The notes beneath the pieces are model-generated. The model was given only the letters and a program-made list of their open reading frames with translations. It had not been told where the DNA came from and searched no databases. A stretch of 64,000 nt of DNA, taken from assembly GCA_963727235.1 (NCBI GenBank), contig CAVSFZ010000011.1:33391-97390 (forward strand). Reading direction: 5' to 3'. Shown piece after piece: positions 56,560 to 64,000 of the stretch. The position numbers were made by a program, and so were the translations under genes. The DNA comes from CAVPTL01 sp963727235. Its GTDB lineage: Bacteria > Actinomycetota > Thermoleophilia > Gaiellales > JAICJC01. Position 1 is the first letter of the stretch. Every line of letters begins with the position of its first letter.

Positions 56560-57249
56560 ATGAGGAAGAGTTTCGGGGCACCGCTGGCCGCGGTGCTGGT
56601 TGTGGGCGTAGCGTTTGTTGCACCTGCATCCGCGGCTACGCTGGCGGATTGGGAGATGAATGAGGGGCCCGGAGCGCACACCATGATTGACAGTGGGCCC
56701 AACCATTACAACGGAACGATCGGGTCGGGCCTCCAGACCGGCGTGAGTGTGATGGGGGCAACCGGATATCGGTGGGCGTTCGTAAGTCCCACCGCGCCGC
56801 CGGCCAAGCCTGAACGCCTGGTGCAGGTGGCGAACCACAGCAGTCTGAACCCGGGGACGGGGAACTACACGGTGACGATCCGGTATCGCACCACCCAGCA
56901 CTTTGGAAACATGGTCCAGAAGGGCCAGGCGGGGTCGTCCGGCTACTGGAAGATCGAGAATCCGAACGGCCGTATCAAGTGCCTGATGAAGGGCTCCAGC
57001 AAGAGCGCCTCGGTCCAGTCGCCGGCGGTGCTCAGCGACGGCAACTGGCACACCGCGGTGTGCGCACGCACGTCGAACAAGCTGACGCTCAGCGTCGACG
57101 GCCAGGTCGTGAAGACCGCGTCGGGCAGCCTCGGCACCATCTCCAACTCGCGTCCGATCACCGTCGCAGGCAAGCTCCAGTGCGATCAGATCACCACGAC
57201 GTGTGACTACTACACCGGCGACATCGACTACATCAAGATCTCGAACTAG
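56560..57249 (+). CDS. Secreted LamG-like (concanavalin fold) protein
   Basis: A 229-residue exported protein. Signal peptide about 1-25 (PLAAVLVVGVAFVAPASA). The mature part is a laminin-G/concanavalin-like beta sandwich: ADWEMNEGPGAHTMIDSGPNHYNGTI, YTVTIRYRTTQHFGNMVQKG, WHTAVCARTSNKLTLSVDG and YYTGDIDYIKISN, with two cysteine pairs possible. These domains bind glycans or act as adhesion modules. GGGGAGGG precedes the ATG. Confidence 0.85.
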   Translation: MRKSFGAPLAAVLVVGVAFVAPASAATLADWEMNEGPGAHTMIDSGPNHYNGTIGSGLQTGVSVMGATGYRWAFVSPTAPPAKPERLVQVANHSSLNPGTGNYTVTIRYRTTQHFGNMVQKGQAGSSGYWKIENPNGRIKCLMKGSSKSASVQSPAVLSDGNWHTAVCARTSNKLTLSVDGQVVKTASGSLGTISNSRPITVAGKLQCDQITTTCDYYTGDIDYIKISN

Positions 57250-57298
57250 GGGTCGCTGAGTCGGGCGGTCGCATCGAGTGCGGCCGCCCGACACTCCT

Positions 57299-57394
57299 TC
57301 AAGAGCGGCTCGGCGGATAATCAACTCTCGATGTGAGGAATTTCCAGCCCTCGCTCGTTCTGGCGCCCTCCGGTGGGATTTCAACGGGCGGCAT
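57299..57394 (-). other. Short ORF overlapping the 3' end of the HTH gene, possible partner-gene remnant
   Basis: An ATG 14 nt before the end of the HTH gene opens a 31-codon ORF (MPPVEIPPEGARTSEGWKF, then TAS/R-rich) that ends at 57299. Antitoxin-like HTH genes of this kind often overlap a toxin gene at this position; here only a stub is left. The rest of 57250-57380 shows nothing else. Confidence 0.25.
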
Positions 57395-58082
57395 GGTCGC
57401 TGCCCAAGCCGAGCAGATACTCCCGACCAGCTCGTCGGCTTCGTTCGTTCCGGGACTCAAGCAGGTCGATTGCAGCCGCGGCCGCAGGCGCATACCTCTC
57501 GCCGGATATCTCGTTCCACACGGCCGGTGAGACGACTCGGAGAATCACGTTGGGCGCGACGCTGTCTGGCTCAAGGAAGAACCGGCGCCGGATGTCATCG
57601 AAGAGCGCGGGGCCGACATAAGCCTCGACTCCCCCCGGAGCGACGAGATCAAACCCATGGTGGTCGGTTGCGCTTGCTCCGCTAAGCACAAGTCGATCGT
57701 CAGAGGCAATCGCTGCGACGTCTCGCGGGTGGCCGCGGAGAAAGTGTGCTTCGCCCCGCCGGCTGAGTCGGTGAGCGACCCGCGCGACGTCGCCGGAATC
57801 GTCGAGGTACCGCTCGATGCGAGAGCGCGACTTGGCATCCACTCCGCGTAGCGGCTCACCACTCGCGAGCCTGAGAAGTCCCCAGGCATTCTTCGGGGCC
57901 AGCGCACGCCCGGGTTCGCGGTGGGCATCCCTCAGCCGACGGACACTTCCGCGGTCGACTAACAGGCGTCCCCCAATCTTCTGGGCATCGAGCCTTCCAG
58001 CGTCCACTAGCTGTCGGACGCGCCGGGAGTTCACGCTGAGCTCTTGGGCGGCTTGAGCGGTTGAGAGTGCTGAAATCTCCAT
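57381..58082 (-). CDS. HTH (excisionase/MerR-type) protein, antitoxin-like
   Basis: A 233-residue protein. The N-terminal winged helix (STAQAAQELSVNSRRVRQLVDAGRLDAQKIGGRLLVD) is of excisionase type. The C-terminal part is alpha/beta and resembles actinobacterial antitoxin-like regulators that pair with AbiEii-type nucleotidyltransferases (recognition by pattern, uncertain). The gene has noticeably lower GC than its neighbours, suggesting transfer. The start is ATG 58082 (TTG 58088 possible). Its promoter overlaps a perfect TATACC/GGTATA dyad. Confidence 0.7.
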   Translation of the reverse strand: MEISALSTAQAAQELSVNSRRVRQLVDAGRLDAQKIGGRLLVDRGSVRRLRDAHREPGRALAPKNAWGLLRLASGEPLRGVDAKSRSRIERYLDDSGDVARVAHRLSRRGEAHFLRGHPRDVAAIASDDRLVLSGASATDHHGFDLVAPGGVEAYVGPALFDDIRRRFFLEPDSVAPNVILRVVSPAVWNEISGERYAPAAAAAIDLLESRNERSRRAGREYLLGLGSDHAAR

Positions 58083-58091
58083 GGACAAAAA

Positions 58092-58109
58092 TATACCGTA
58101 TTGGGTATA
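58092..58109. promoter_or_regulatory. Operator-like dyad between divergent promoters
   Basis: TATACC and GGTATA are perfect 6-bp arms with a 6-nt centre. The left arm overlaps TATATT, the -10 of the HTH gene on the minus strand (7 nt before its ATG). The right arm overlaps TATAGT (58106-58111), the -10 of the VOC gene. The HTH protein is the obvious candidate to bind here. Confidence 0.6.
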
Positions 58110-58132
58110 GTTGTGCCACTTGCGAGCTGGAT

Positions 58133-58552
58133 ATGCTCACCGCCGACGTGAGCGTCTCACCTCAGCTGTCAGTGCGGCGCGGCCGCGAGGCGATCGAGTT
58201 CTACGAGGCCGCCTTCGGTGCCGTGGAGCTGTACCGCGTTGGTGGCACCGATGCACACGCGGAGGTCGTCGCCCAGCTCTCGGTGGGCGACGCGTCGTTC
58301 TGGGTATCGGACGAGTCTCCGCCCAACAACCATTTCAGTCCGGAGTCGCTCGGCGGCACCACTGTTCGGCTGCTCCTGATCGACCAGGATCCTCAGGCCG
58401 TGATCAACCGCGCCGAGGCCCTCGGCGCGACCGTGATCCATCCGGCCGAACGCGCCCATGGCTGGCTGCTCGGCCGGATCGAGGATCCCTTCGGGCACCA
58501 CTGGGAGATCGGGACGCCACTGGTGGAGTGGCCGCCGCGCGACACTCCGTGA
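58133..58552 (+). CDS. VOC-family (glyoxalase/PhnB-like) protein
   Basis: A 139-residue VOC protein: SVSPQLSVRRGREAIEFYEAAFGAVELYRV, then VAQLSVGDASFWVSDE, ALGATVIHPAERAHGWLLGRIEDPFGHHWEIGTPL. The conserved DPFGHHWEIG end is typical of PhnB/glyoxalase-like members. ATG 58133 fits the promoter at 58106-58111; GTG 58148 is possible. The substrate is unknown. Confidence 0.88.
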   Translation: MLTADVSVSPQLSVRRGREAIEFYEAAFGAVELYRVGGTDAHAEVVAQLSVGDASFWVSDESPPNNHFSPESLGGTTVRLLLIDQDPQAVINRAEALGATVIHPAERAHGWLLGRIEDPFGHHWEIGTPLVEWPPRDTP

Positions 58553-58553
58553 G

Positions 58554-58859
58554 TTAGGCGGTGACGGCCGCGCCGTTGTCGACCAGGGCCGACACCTCGG
58601 TGAACTGCACCCGCGGCTCCACGCCGTACAGCTCGATCACCTGTTGCACCAGCTCGGGCGTGAAGAACGCCCGTGCGGCGTCTTCCGACTCCCACACGTA
58701 CACGTTGGTAACGGTCGCGGTCTGCTCGTCCCACATGAACACCTTGCTGCGCAGGCCCGGCATGCCTTCGAATACCGGTCCCGCCTTCTCGGCGACGGCT
58801 GACGCGCGGCTGCGGTCGAGGGCGTCGCTCGGTCCGATGCTGACAATGGTGCCGATCAT
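58554..58859 (-). CDS. Small monooxygenase-like (dimeric alpha-beta barrel) protein
   Basis: A 101-residue protein of the YdhR/antibiotic-biosynthesis-monooxygenase type: MIGTIVSIGPSDALDRSRAS, then MPGLRSKVFMWDEQTATVTNVYVWESEDAARAFF. GGGGGGAG precedes the ATG. It is 55 bp downstream of the TIM-barrel isomerase gene, on the same strand, and may be cotranscribed. Confidence 0.8.
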   Translation of the reverse strand: MIGTIVSIGPSDALDRSRASAVAEKAGPVFEGMPGLRSKVFMWDEQTATVTNVYVWESEDAARAFFTPELVQQVIELYGVEPRVQFTEVSALVDNGAAVTA

Positions 58860-58914
58860 GGCTCCCCCCATCTTGTGGCAATGGACACGCTTTCCGACAT
58901 CATCCCACAATTCG

Positions 58915-59838
58915 TCATCGGACAACCAGCCCCCGGAGGTTGTTGTGGGCGATCCGAAGACCCGCCTCCACCATGTCCGCGGAGCCGCCCCACACCGGGT
59001 CCTCATGCTCGACCGACAGCACGCCGTCGAAGCCGCCCTCATACAGCGTGTCGACGTAGCGGCCGAACTCGACTTGCCCGAGACCGGGGATTCGGTAGCG
59101 CCACCAGCCCGTGTCCCACGGCTCGTCCTCGCGCGTGGAGATCCGACCGAAGAAGCCGTACCGGTTGCGCTCGCCGGGGAACGTCTCGGCGTCCTTGGCG
59201 TGGGCGTGCGCGACTCGATCGACATAGGGCCGCAGCGCTTCGACCGGGTCGATCCCGAGCCCCAGCAGATGCGACGGGTCGAAGTTGAGATAGAGGCCAA
59301 GTCCGAACATCCATTCCCACAACTCGGGCGAGTACGCGAGGTTGCCGGGGTAGCCGTCCGGATGCCAGCCCTCCATGGCACAGTTTTCGATCATCAGCCG
59401 CACGCCGCGCTCACCCGCGTAGTCGACCAGCGGCGGAAACACTCGTTCGGCCTCACGCAGATTCTCGGACACGCTGAGCCCGGGGTCGCGGCCGATGAAC
59501 GTGCCGACGGGGACGCCGCCGAGGGCGGCCGCCGCGTCGATGCACGACCGCAGATGCGCGTGGTAGGCCCCGCGCTCAGAAGCGATCGGCGCCAGGTTGT
59601 TGTCGTAGTAGGCGAGCGCGGAGAGGGTCAGCCCGTGATCGTCGAGCGTGCGGCGCACGCGCTCGGCCTCGGCTGGGTCGAAGGCGTCCGCCCTGATGTG
59701 GCTCGCCGTGAACGGTCGGTCGCCGAGCTGAGGCCACGCGGCCAGCTCGAGCGCCTCATAGCCGTTGCCCGCCGCCCAGGTGGCGATGTCCTCGAGGCTT
59801 CGCTCCGGCATGCACGCGGTCAGAAACCCGAGCTTCAT
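58915..59838 (-). CDS. Sugar phosphate isomerase/epimerase-like TIM-barrel protein
   Basis: A 307-residue xylose isomerase-like barrel (AP endonuclease 2 superfamily): LGFLTACMPERSLEDIATWAAGNGYEALEL, a metal Glu in LMIENCAMEG, LYLNFDPSHLLGLGIDP, AHAHAKDAETFPGERNRYG and LSVEHEDPVW. All metal-binding positions are kept. Its ATG is 7 nt from the stop of the LysA-like gene, so they form an operon. Substrate unknown. Confidence 0.9.
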   Translation of the reverse strand: MKLGFLTACMPERSLEDIATWAAGNGYEALELAAWPQLGDRPFTASHIRADAFDPAEAERVRRTLDDHGLTLSALAYYDNNLAPIASERGAYHAHLRSCIDAAAALGGVPVGTFIGRDPGLSVSENLREAERVFPPLVDYAGERGVRLMIENCAMEGWHPDGYPGNLAYSPELWEWMFGLGLYLNFDPSHLLGLGIDPVEALRPYVDRVAHAHAKDAETFPGERNRYGFFGRISTREDEPWDTGWWRYRIPGLGQVEFGRYVDTLYEGGFDGVLSVEHEDPVWGGSADMVEAGLRIAHNNLRGLVVR

Positions 59839-59845
59839 GTTGTGG

Positions 59846-61219
59846 TCATTCTGCAGGCTCCTGGAGCCAGGTGGGGATATCGAATCGGGCCACCAGGTCG
59901 TCGACCGTCTCGCGCCTGCGGGTGATCGAGGAGCGGCCGGCCGAGACCATCACCGCGGCCGGGATCGGCACCGCGCAGTAGTCGGTGGTGATCGCCTCGC
60001 AGTACGAGCCGTTGTCGAGCACCGCGATCAGATCACCACGACGAAGCCGCGGCAACGGCGCGTCGATGGCGACGTCGTCGTCGGTGCAGACCGGCCCGGC
60101 GATCGAGGCCTCACCGTCGAGCGGGTCGTGCATCCGGTTGGCCGCCACCACCTGGTGATGGAATCCGTACATCATCCGCCGCACGAAGTGGTAGCTCGAG
60201 GTGTCCTCGAGAAACACCCAGCTGCGTTGCTCGGCTCCGGCACGGCGCGTCTTCGATCCGCCCAGCCGGCCGATCAGGGCGACGGCGTCGGAGACCAGGT
60301 AGCCGCCGGCCTCGAGGATCAGCTCGGGCGAGCCCAGCTCCCACTCCGCACAGAGGTCGCGGGCGCATCCCGCGATCGCCTCGGCGTACTCGTCGGCGGT
60401 CGGGAACTCGGTGGGTTTGCCCGGCCCGAACCCCGCCGGGTTTCCCACCCGATAGCCGCCGCCGACGTTCAGGACCCGCAGCATGTCGCCGTGTTCGCGC
60501 AGCGTCCGGGCGACCTCCAGAGTCTGGGTCAGGTAGGCGACGTGACGATCGAGGTCGAGCTTGGGTGAGTAGGTCTGGCCGTAGCCGGGATAGCCGATGT
60601 GGTTGTGCAGCCCGGCCAGCTCGAGACCGGGATGCCGGCGGGCGATCTCGGCTGCCGCCAGCAGGTCGATCGGGTCCATGCCGAACTTGCCCAGGTGCTC
60701 ATACTCGGCCAGCTCGGCGTCGTCGCCGGTGACACGGGTGTTGTCGAATGCGACCCGCAGGCACACCGGCTGAAGCCGGCCGCCGGCGGGCGGCGCTGCC
60801 ATCTCTGCGATCAGCTCCATCTCGGCCAGCGAGTCGACGTTGATCATGGCGATGCGACTGTCCAGCGCGAATCGCAGCTCGGCCTCGGTTTTCGAATTGC
60901 CGTTGAACACGATCTGCTCCGGCCGGCCGCCGGCCCGCTCGATCAGACGCATGTGCCCGAGCGTGACGGCGTCCACCATCGCACCCTCCGACAGCGCCAC
61001 CCGAATGATCGCCGGCTCCGGATTTGCCTTGGTCGCGTAGAGCACCGCCGTGGCGGGGTGGACGCGGCGGAAGGCGTCTCGCAGCCGCACGTAGTTGGCC
61101 CGTATGGTCGCCTCGGAGATCACCCAAAGAGGCGCCCCGTGCCCGGCCACCAGGTCGACCACGTCGCAACCGTCGATTTCGAGGTGGCCGCTGGCGGTGA
61201 TCTGAAACGCGCCGGGCAC
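59846..61219 (-). CDS. PLP-dependent decarboxylase (diaminopimelate decarboxylase-like)
   Basis: A 457-residue fold-III decarboxylase. PLP Lys64 is in LYATKANPEP; LHNHIGYPGYG, VLNVGGGYRVG, LILEAGGYLVSDAV and GPVCTDDDVAIDAPLP follow. The usual C-E-S of LysA after GPVC is C-T-D, which implies a changed distal-group specificity, so it need not be lysA. GTG start with a TAGGCT leaderless-type promoter. It pairs with a sugar-isomerase-like gene rather than with lysine genes. Confidence 0.87.
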   Translation of the reverse strand: MPGAFQITASGHLEIDGCDVVDLVAGHGAPLWVISEATIRANYVRLRDAFRRVHPATAVLYATKANPEPAIIRVALSEGAMVDAVTLGHMRLIERAGGRPEQIVFNGNSKTEAELRFALDSRIAMINVDSLAEMELIAEMAAPPAGGRLQPVCLRVAFDNTRVTGDDAELAEYEHLGKFGMDPIDLLAAAEIARRHPGLELAGLHNHIGYPGYGQTYSPKLDLDRHVAYLTQTLEVARTLREHGDMLRVLNVGGGYRVGNPAGFGPGKPTEFPTADEYAEAIAGCARDLCAEWELGSPELILEAGGYLVSDAVALIGRLGGSKTRRAGAEQRSWVFLEDTSSYHFVRRMMYGFHHQVVAANRMHDPLDGEASIAGPVCTDDDVAIDAPLPRLRRGDLIAVLDNGSYCEAITTDYCAVPIPAAVMVSAGRSSITRRRETVDDLVARFDIPTWLQEPAE

Positions 61220-61225
61220 CGGCCG

Positions 61226-61231
61226 AGCCTA
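61226..61231 (-). promoter_or_regulatory. -10 element for a leaderless decarboxylase transcript
   Basis: On the minus strand TAGGCT is followed by 6 nt (CGGCCG) and GTG 61219. Confidence 0.5.
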
Positions 61232-61251
61232 CCACCCGCCCGTTGCTGTGC

Positions 61252-62016
61252 TCACTTCTCGCTGAGGGTCAGCTGGATGGAGCCGCCTGCGTCGCGCAGT
61301 GTGAAGCCGGTCGCGGCGGCCTCGACCGTGGTCGACCGCTCCAGCGCCTTGAGGAACGCCGTCTCCTGCTCCATCACGCCATCGGGCGAGTTGCAGTACA
61401 TGCTCGTCGCGGCGACCGAATCGACCGCCAGCGCGTCGTCTTGGAGTGTGTAGCCGGCGGTGTAGCTGTTACACCCCGCGGTGCCGGTGACCCGGCCATC
61501 CTCGCCAAACATGGCGGTGACCTCGCTGCCGATAACCGGTGAGCTGACGGCGGTGCCGGTGTTGATCCCGGTCACCTCCCACGTCGTGCCGACCAGCGCG
61601 GAGGCGCTGAGGTGGGTGTAGGTCAGAAGCGTCGCTCCCGAGGCGTCGAGCAGCGTCAGCGTGCCGCTTTGCTCCGTGAACCCCGCGGTCCTGGGCAGCG
61701 CCTCGAGCACCGACCGCTCCTGTGCATCCAGCGGGGGTGGACAGCCGATCCTGGTCGTGGGGCCGAGTGTGATCGTGAGCGAATCGCCGGACTGCTTGTA
61801 GGCGCCGCCGAACGAGTTGCAGCCGGTCGCTCCCGATAGCTTGCCCCCGCTGAAGCCGAGCATGCCGCCGGGAAGCGCGCTCGCGTCGCCCACCGTAATC
61901 AGGCGCCACGAGGTGTTGTCCAGTGACGCGGTTGACGACGACCCGCCGCCGCTCCCGCAGGACGGGAGCACGAGCAGCATCAGCGCACCGGTGAACATGA
62001 TCGCGGGGCGGAGCAT
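61252..62016 (-). CDS. META-domain lipoprotein (two HslJ-like domains)
   Basis: A 254-residue lipoprotein (lipobox LPSC near residue 20). Two META domains follow: NTSWRLITV, SGATGCNSFGGAYKQSGDSL, MGCPP-like IGCPPP; then GTTWEVTGI, VTGTAGCNSYTAGYTLQDDAL, and MYCNSPDGVMEQE. HslJ-type domains are linked to outer-envelope stress or inhibitor binding. A TACAGT hexamer lies 8 nt before the ATG. It is divergent from the HtrA protease gene, with 64 bp between starts. Confidence 0.9.
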   Translation of the reverse strand: MLRPAIMFTGALMLLVLPSCGSGGGSSSTASLDNTSWRLITVGDASALPGGMLGFSGGKLSGATGCNSFGGAYKQSGDSLTITLGPTTRIGCPPPLDAQERSVLEALPRTAGFTEQSGTLTLLDASGATLLTYTHLSASALVGTTWEVTGINTGTAVSSPVIGSEVTAMFGEDGRVTGTAGCNSYTAGYTLQDDALAVDSVAATSMYCNSPDGVMEQETAFLKALERSTTVEAAATGFTLRDAGGSIQLTLSEK

Positions 62017-62063
62017 CGCGCTCGACTGTACCCGTGGATTCGGTCAGGGCGAGCCGATTGGTG

Positions 62064-62069
62064 TAGGCT
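62064..62069 (+). promoter_or_regulatory. Probable -10 of the htrA-like gene
   Basis: TAGGCT predicts transcription from about 62076, with TTG 62081 a few bases later. The divergent META-lipoprotein promoter is close by. Confidence 0.35.
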
Positions 62070-62080
62070 CACTGGCGCTT

Positions 62081-63157
62081 TTGGGCACCGAGACCAGCCA
62101 CCATCCCGACCGTCGGGCCAAGCGACGTTCGCCCTACGGGCTCATCCTGGCCGCGATCGTCTTGGTCGCCGCGATGGTCATCATCGCTGTGTACCTGTAC
62201 AAGAGCAACAGCTCTGATTCGTCCTCGGGATCGGGTTGCAACGTCGTCTCGGTGGCCGACAACGTCCTGCCGTCGGTGGTGACGATCAGTGCCAACGGTG
62301 CAACCGGGGCGGGTACCGGGTCGGGCGAGGTGATCCGGTCGGACGGCTACATCCTCACCAACAACCACGTGATCTCGCAGGCTGCCGACGGTGGCTCGAC
62401 CAAAGTGCTGTTCTCGGACGGGACGGACGTCGACGCGGTTATCACCGGACGAGATCCGCAGACGGACCTGGCGGTGCTGAAGGTCGAGCCGCCGTTTACG
62501 CTCAAGGTGATCGGGCTGGGCTCGTCGGATGACGTGAGTGTGGGCCAGCCGGTGGTCGCGCTGGGTGCGCCGCTGGGCCTCTCGGGCACCGTCACGTCGG
62601 GCATCGTAAGCGCGCTCGACCGCAACGTGCACGTGCCGGGCGACAACGGCGGCCAGGCGCTGCTGGTTGGGGCGCTCCAGACCGACGCAGCGATCAATCC
62701 AGGTAACAGCGGCGGCGCCCTGGTCGATTGCGGCGACGAGCTGGTGGGCGTACCCACGGCCGGTGCACAGCTGCCCGACGGCGGCGGGGGTAGCATCGGC
62801 CTGGGGTTCGCGATCCCGGTCACCTACGCCATCCAGATCGCCGATGAGCTGATCGCAAACGGTTCGGTCACGCATTCGTACTTCGGCGTGGGCACCGTGC
62901 CGGTTCCGCCGTCGGCGGCGAGCCAGGCCGGCAAGCCGGAAGGGCTGTTCATCAACGCCATCGCGCCCGGTGGACCGGCCCAATCGGCCGGCCTCCAAAC
63001 GGGCGATGTGATCGCGAAGCTGGACGGACAGACGGCAAACACCACGCTGCTCGAGAGCCTGACCCTCACCAAGAAGCCCGGCGACACCGTCACCGTGACG
63101 TACTACCGCGACGGCAAATCGGCAGACGCGACGATCACGCTGGGGTCGGCAAGCTAA
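62081..63157 (+). CDS. HtrA/DegP-like serine protease with PDZ domain
   Basis: A 358-residue membrane-anchored S1C protease. A short cytoplasmic end and one TM (GLILAAIVLVAAMVIIAVYL, about 20-40) precede the trypsin-like domain with catalytic His96 (LTNNHVIS), Asp129 (DPQTDLAVL) and Ser210 (NPGNSGGALV). One PDZ domain (FINAIAPGGPAQSAGLQTGDVIAKLDG) closes it. It degrades or refolds damaged exported proteins. The frame is open upstream, but TTG 62081 is the only plausible start near the TAGGCT promoter. Its stop TAA overlaps the stop TAG of the converging transporter gene (CTAA). Confidence 0.93.
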   Translation: MGTETSHHPDRRAKRRSPYGLILAAIVLVAAMVIIAVYLYKSNSSDSSSGSGCNVVSVADNVLPSVVTISANGATGAGTGSGEVIRSDGYILTNNHVISQAADGGSTKVLFSDGTDVDAVITGRDPQTDLAVLKVEPPFTLKVIGLGSSDDVSVGQPVVALGAPLGLSGTVTSGIVSALDRNVHVPGDNGGQALLVGALQTDAAINPGNSGGALVDCGDELVGVPTAGAQLPDGGGGSIGLGFAIPVTYAIQIADELIANGSVTHSYFGVGTVPVPPSAASQAGKPEGLFINAIAPGGPAQSAGLQTGDVIAKLDGQTANTTLLESLTLTKKPGDTVTVTYYRDGKSADATITLGSAS

Positions 63158-63999
63158 ACATTCGGGTGCGTGGTCTGACCTGGTTCGGTGGCGCGAACGA
63201 CGTTCCAGGAGTCCCAGGTGATCTTAAGGATGACCAGCGTGATCGCGAGGCCGATCAGCGGGTCGGCTCGGGGTAGGCCGATCGCGACGAGGGCTGCGCT
63301 TGCGAGCACGCCGAGGGAGACGAACCCGTCAGTGCGGGCATGGTTTCCGTCGGCAATCAGTGCGGGGCTCTGGAGTCGCTTGCCCGCGTTGAGCCGGACG
63401 CGCGCGGCGATCTCGTTTCCGACGAAGCCGATCAGCCCGGCCGCCGCCAGCACCCATAGGTGGGTCAACGCCTGGGGGTGAAGGAGGCGCTGGATCGTTT
63501 CGTAGAGGGCGATGCAGGCGGAGAAGAAGATCACAGCCACCACGGCGAGGCCGGCGAGCTTCTCACCACGGAGACTCTTGAGCATGAATGCAATACCGAG
63601 CGGAATCGCGGTGAGCGCGTCGCCGAAGTTGTGGATGAGATCGGCCAGCAGGGCCACGGAGCCCGAGGCGATGTAGATCCCGAGTTGTGCCGTCGCGGCG
63701 AGCGCGAGCACGCCGAGGCTGATCGCCACGGCCCTCACGCCCTCGCGGGATCGCACGATCGAAGGATCGATCAGACCATGGGAATGACCGTGCTCGCGGG
63801 CGTCGCGGTCATGGCGATGAACGTGTCCGTGGTGCTCGTCGTGGACGTGATCGTGGTGCGTGTGATCTTGGGCTGAGTTGTGTTCGTGGTCATGCGCATG
63901 GGGGTCGGTGTGCGCAAGACCCGGATCGTGCGTGTGTTCGTGCGAGTGCACGAGCTCGCCGTGGCGGTGCGGATGAGTGTGGCGAAGCGCTGTAGCCAT
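63154..63999 (-). CDS. Cation diffusion facilitator with His-rich N terminus
   Basis: A 281-residue CDF-type metal exporter. The first 75 residues are very rich in His and Asp (HTHPHRHGELVHSHEHTHD and on). The membrane part has metal-site patterns LADLIHNFGDALTAIP and DGNHARTDGFVSLGV, which match the paired HxxxD/DxxxD sites with Asn-Phe-Gly in the first. It lacks the usual C-terminal cytoplasmic domain. Zinc or a similar divalent ion is the likely cargo. ATG 63999 is one base from the window edge, so an upstream start cannot be ruled out. Confidence 0.9.
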   Translation of the reverse strand: MATALRHTHPHRHGELVHSHEHTHDPGLAHTDPHAHDHEHNSAQDHTHHDHVHDEHHGHVHRHDRDAREHGHSHGLIDPSIVRSREGVRAVAISLGVLALAATAQLGIYIASGSVALLADLIHNFGDALTAIPLGIAFMLKSLRGEKLAGLAVVAVIFFSACIALYETIQRLLHPQALTHLWVLAAAGLIGFVGNEIAARVRLNAGKRLQSPALIADGNHARTDGFVSLGVLASAALVAIGLPRADPLIGLAITLVILKITWDSWNVVRATEPGQTTHPNV

Positions 64000-64000
64000 A

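Noticed and set aside
58554..59381. 275-codon minus-strand frame including the small monooxygenase
   Set aside because: The upstream 174 codons lie in the wrong frame of the TIM-barrel gene; a strong ribosome binding site marks ATG 58859.
1..64000. tRNA, rRNA, insertion sequences, prophage or integrase genes
   Set aside because: I saw no cloverleaf-like or rRNA sequence and no transposase, integrase or phage structural gene; a dedicated tRNA or profile scan was not possible here.

Overview
The window is high-GC DNA with dense genes, frequent GTG and TTG starts, and many 1-8 nt stop/start overlaps. The left part holds lysS (3' end), a PPOX-family gene, clpC, radA, disA, carD, a yacL-type PIN/TRAM gene, ispD and ispF. 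About 30 kb further on come gltX, cysS, rlmB, a YacP/NYN gene and a Spo0H-like sigma factor. This gene order plus CarD and an F420-type luciferase-like oxidoreductase suggests an Actinomycetota chromosome, possibly of the deep-branching class Thermoleophilia. The class assignment is inference from gene content and style only.

Region 1 (1-12.2 kb) is housekeeping: protein quality control (ClpC), recombination repair and c-di-AMP synthesis (RadA, DisA), transcription (CarD) and MEP isoprenoid synthesis (IspD, IspF). A beheaded metallophosphoesterase remnant lies between radA and disA. Region 2 (12.3-22.9 kb) is an accessory block. It has an orphan membrane sensor module, three secreted PF04185-type phosphoesterases, an OmpR-type response regulator with its histidine kinase, a PAP2 phosphatase and a small membrane-protein pair. 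A direct-repeat motif lies upstream of all three phosphoesterases and of the PAP2/regulator pair, which suggests one regulon. Region 3 (22.9-38.6 kb) is a catabolic locus: a GntR/FCD regulator, a dipeptide-type ABC importer and about nine enzymes in two divergent, tightly coupled operons; substrate unknown. Region 4 (38.6-46.2 kb) has a MoaD-like/beta-propeller fusion, a short MutY, a luciferase-like oxidoreductase and then the resumed core cluster ending with sigH. Region 5 (46.2-51.3 kb) is a YcnI/CopC-CopD copper-type operon. Region 6 (51.3-64 kb) is mixed: an antiporter/sulfotransferase/histidine-phosphatase operon, a methyltransferase relic, a second orphan sensor, a LamG-like secreted protein, a low-GC HTH gene with a divergent VOC gene, a sugar isomerase/epimerase with a LysA-like decarboxylase, a META-domain lipoprotein, an HtrA protease and a His-rich CDF transporter.

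Two sequence-level patterns cut across the window. (1) Six near-perfect 30-33 bp palindromes with core GGTGCC-A/T-GGCACC, plus two decayed copies; all six lie within 3 nt of a stop codon and most supply that stop codon. Their arms differ between copies but always in a compensated way. (2) At least eleven genes have a -10-like hexamer ending exactly 6 nt before the start codon, the signature of leaderless transcription.
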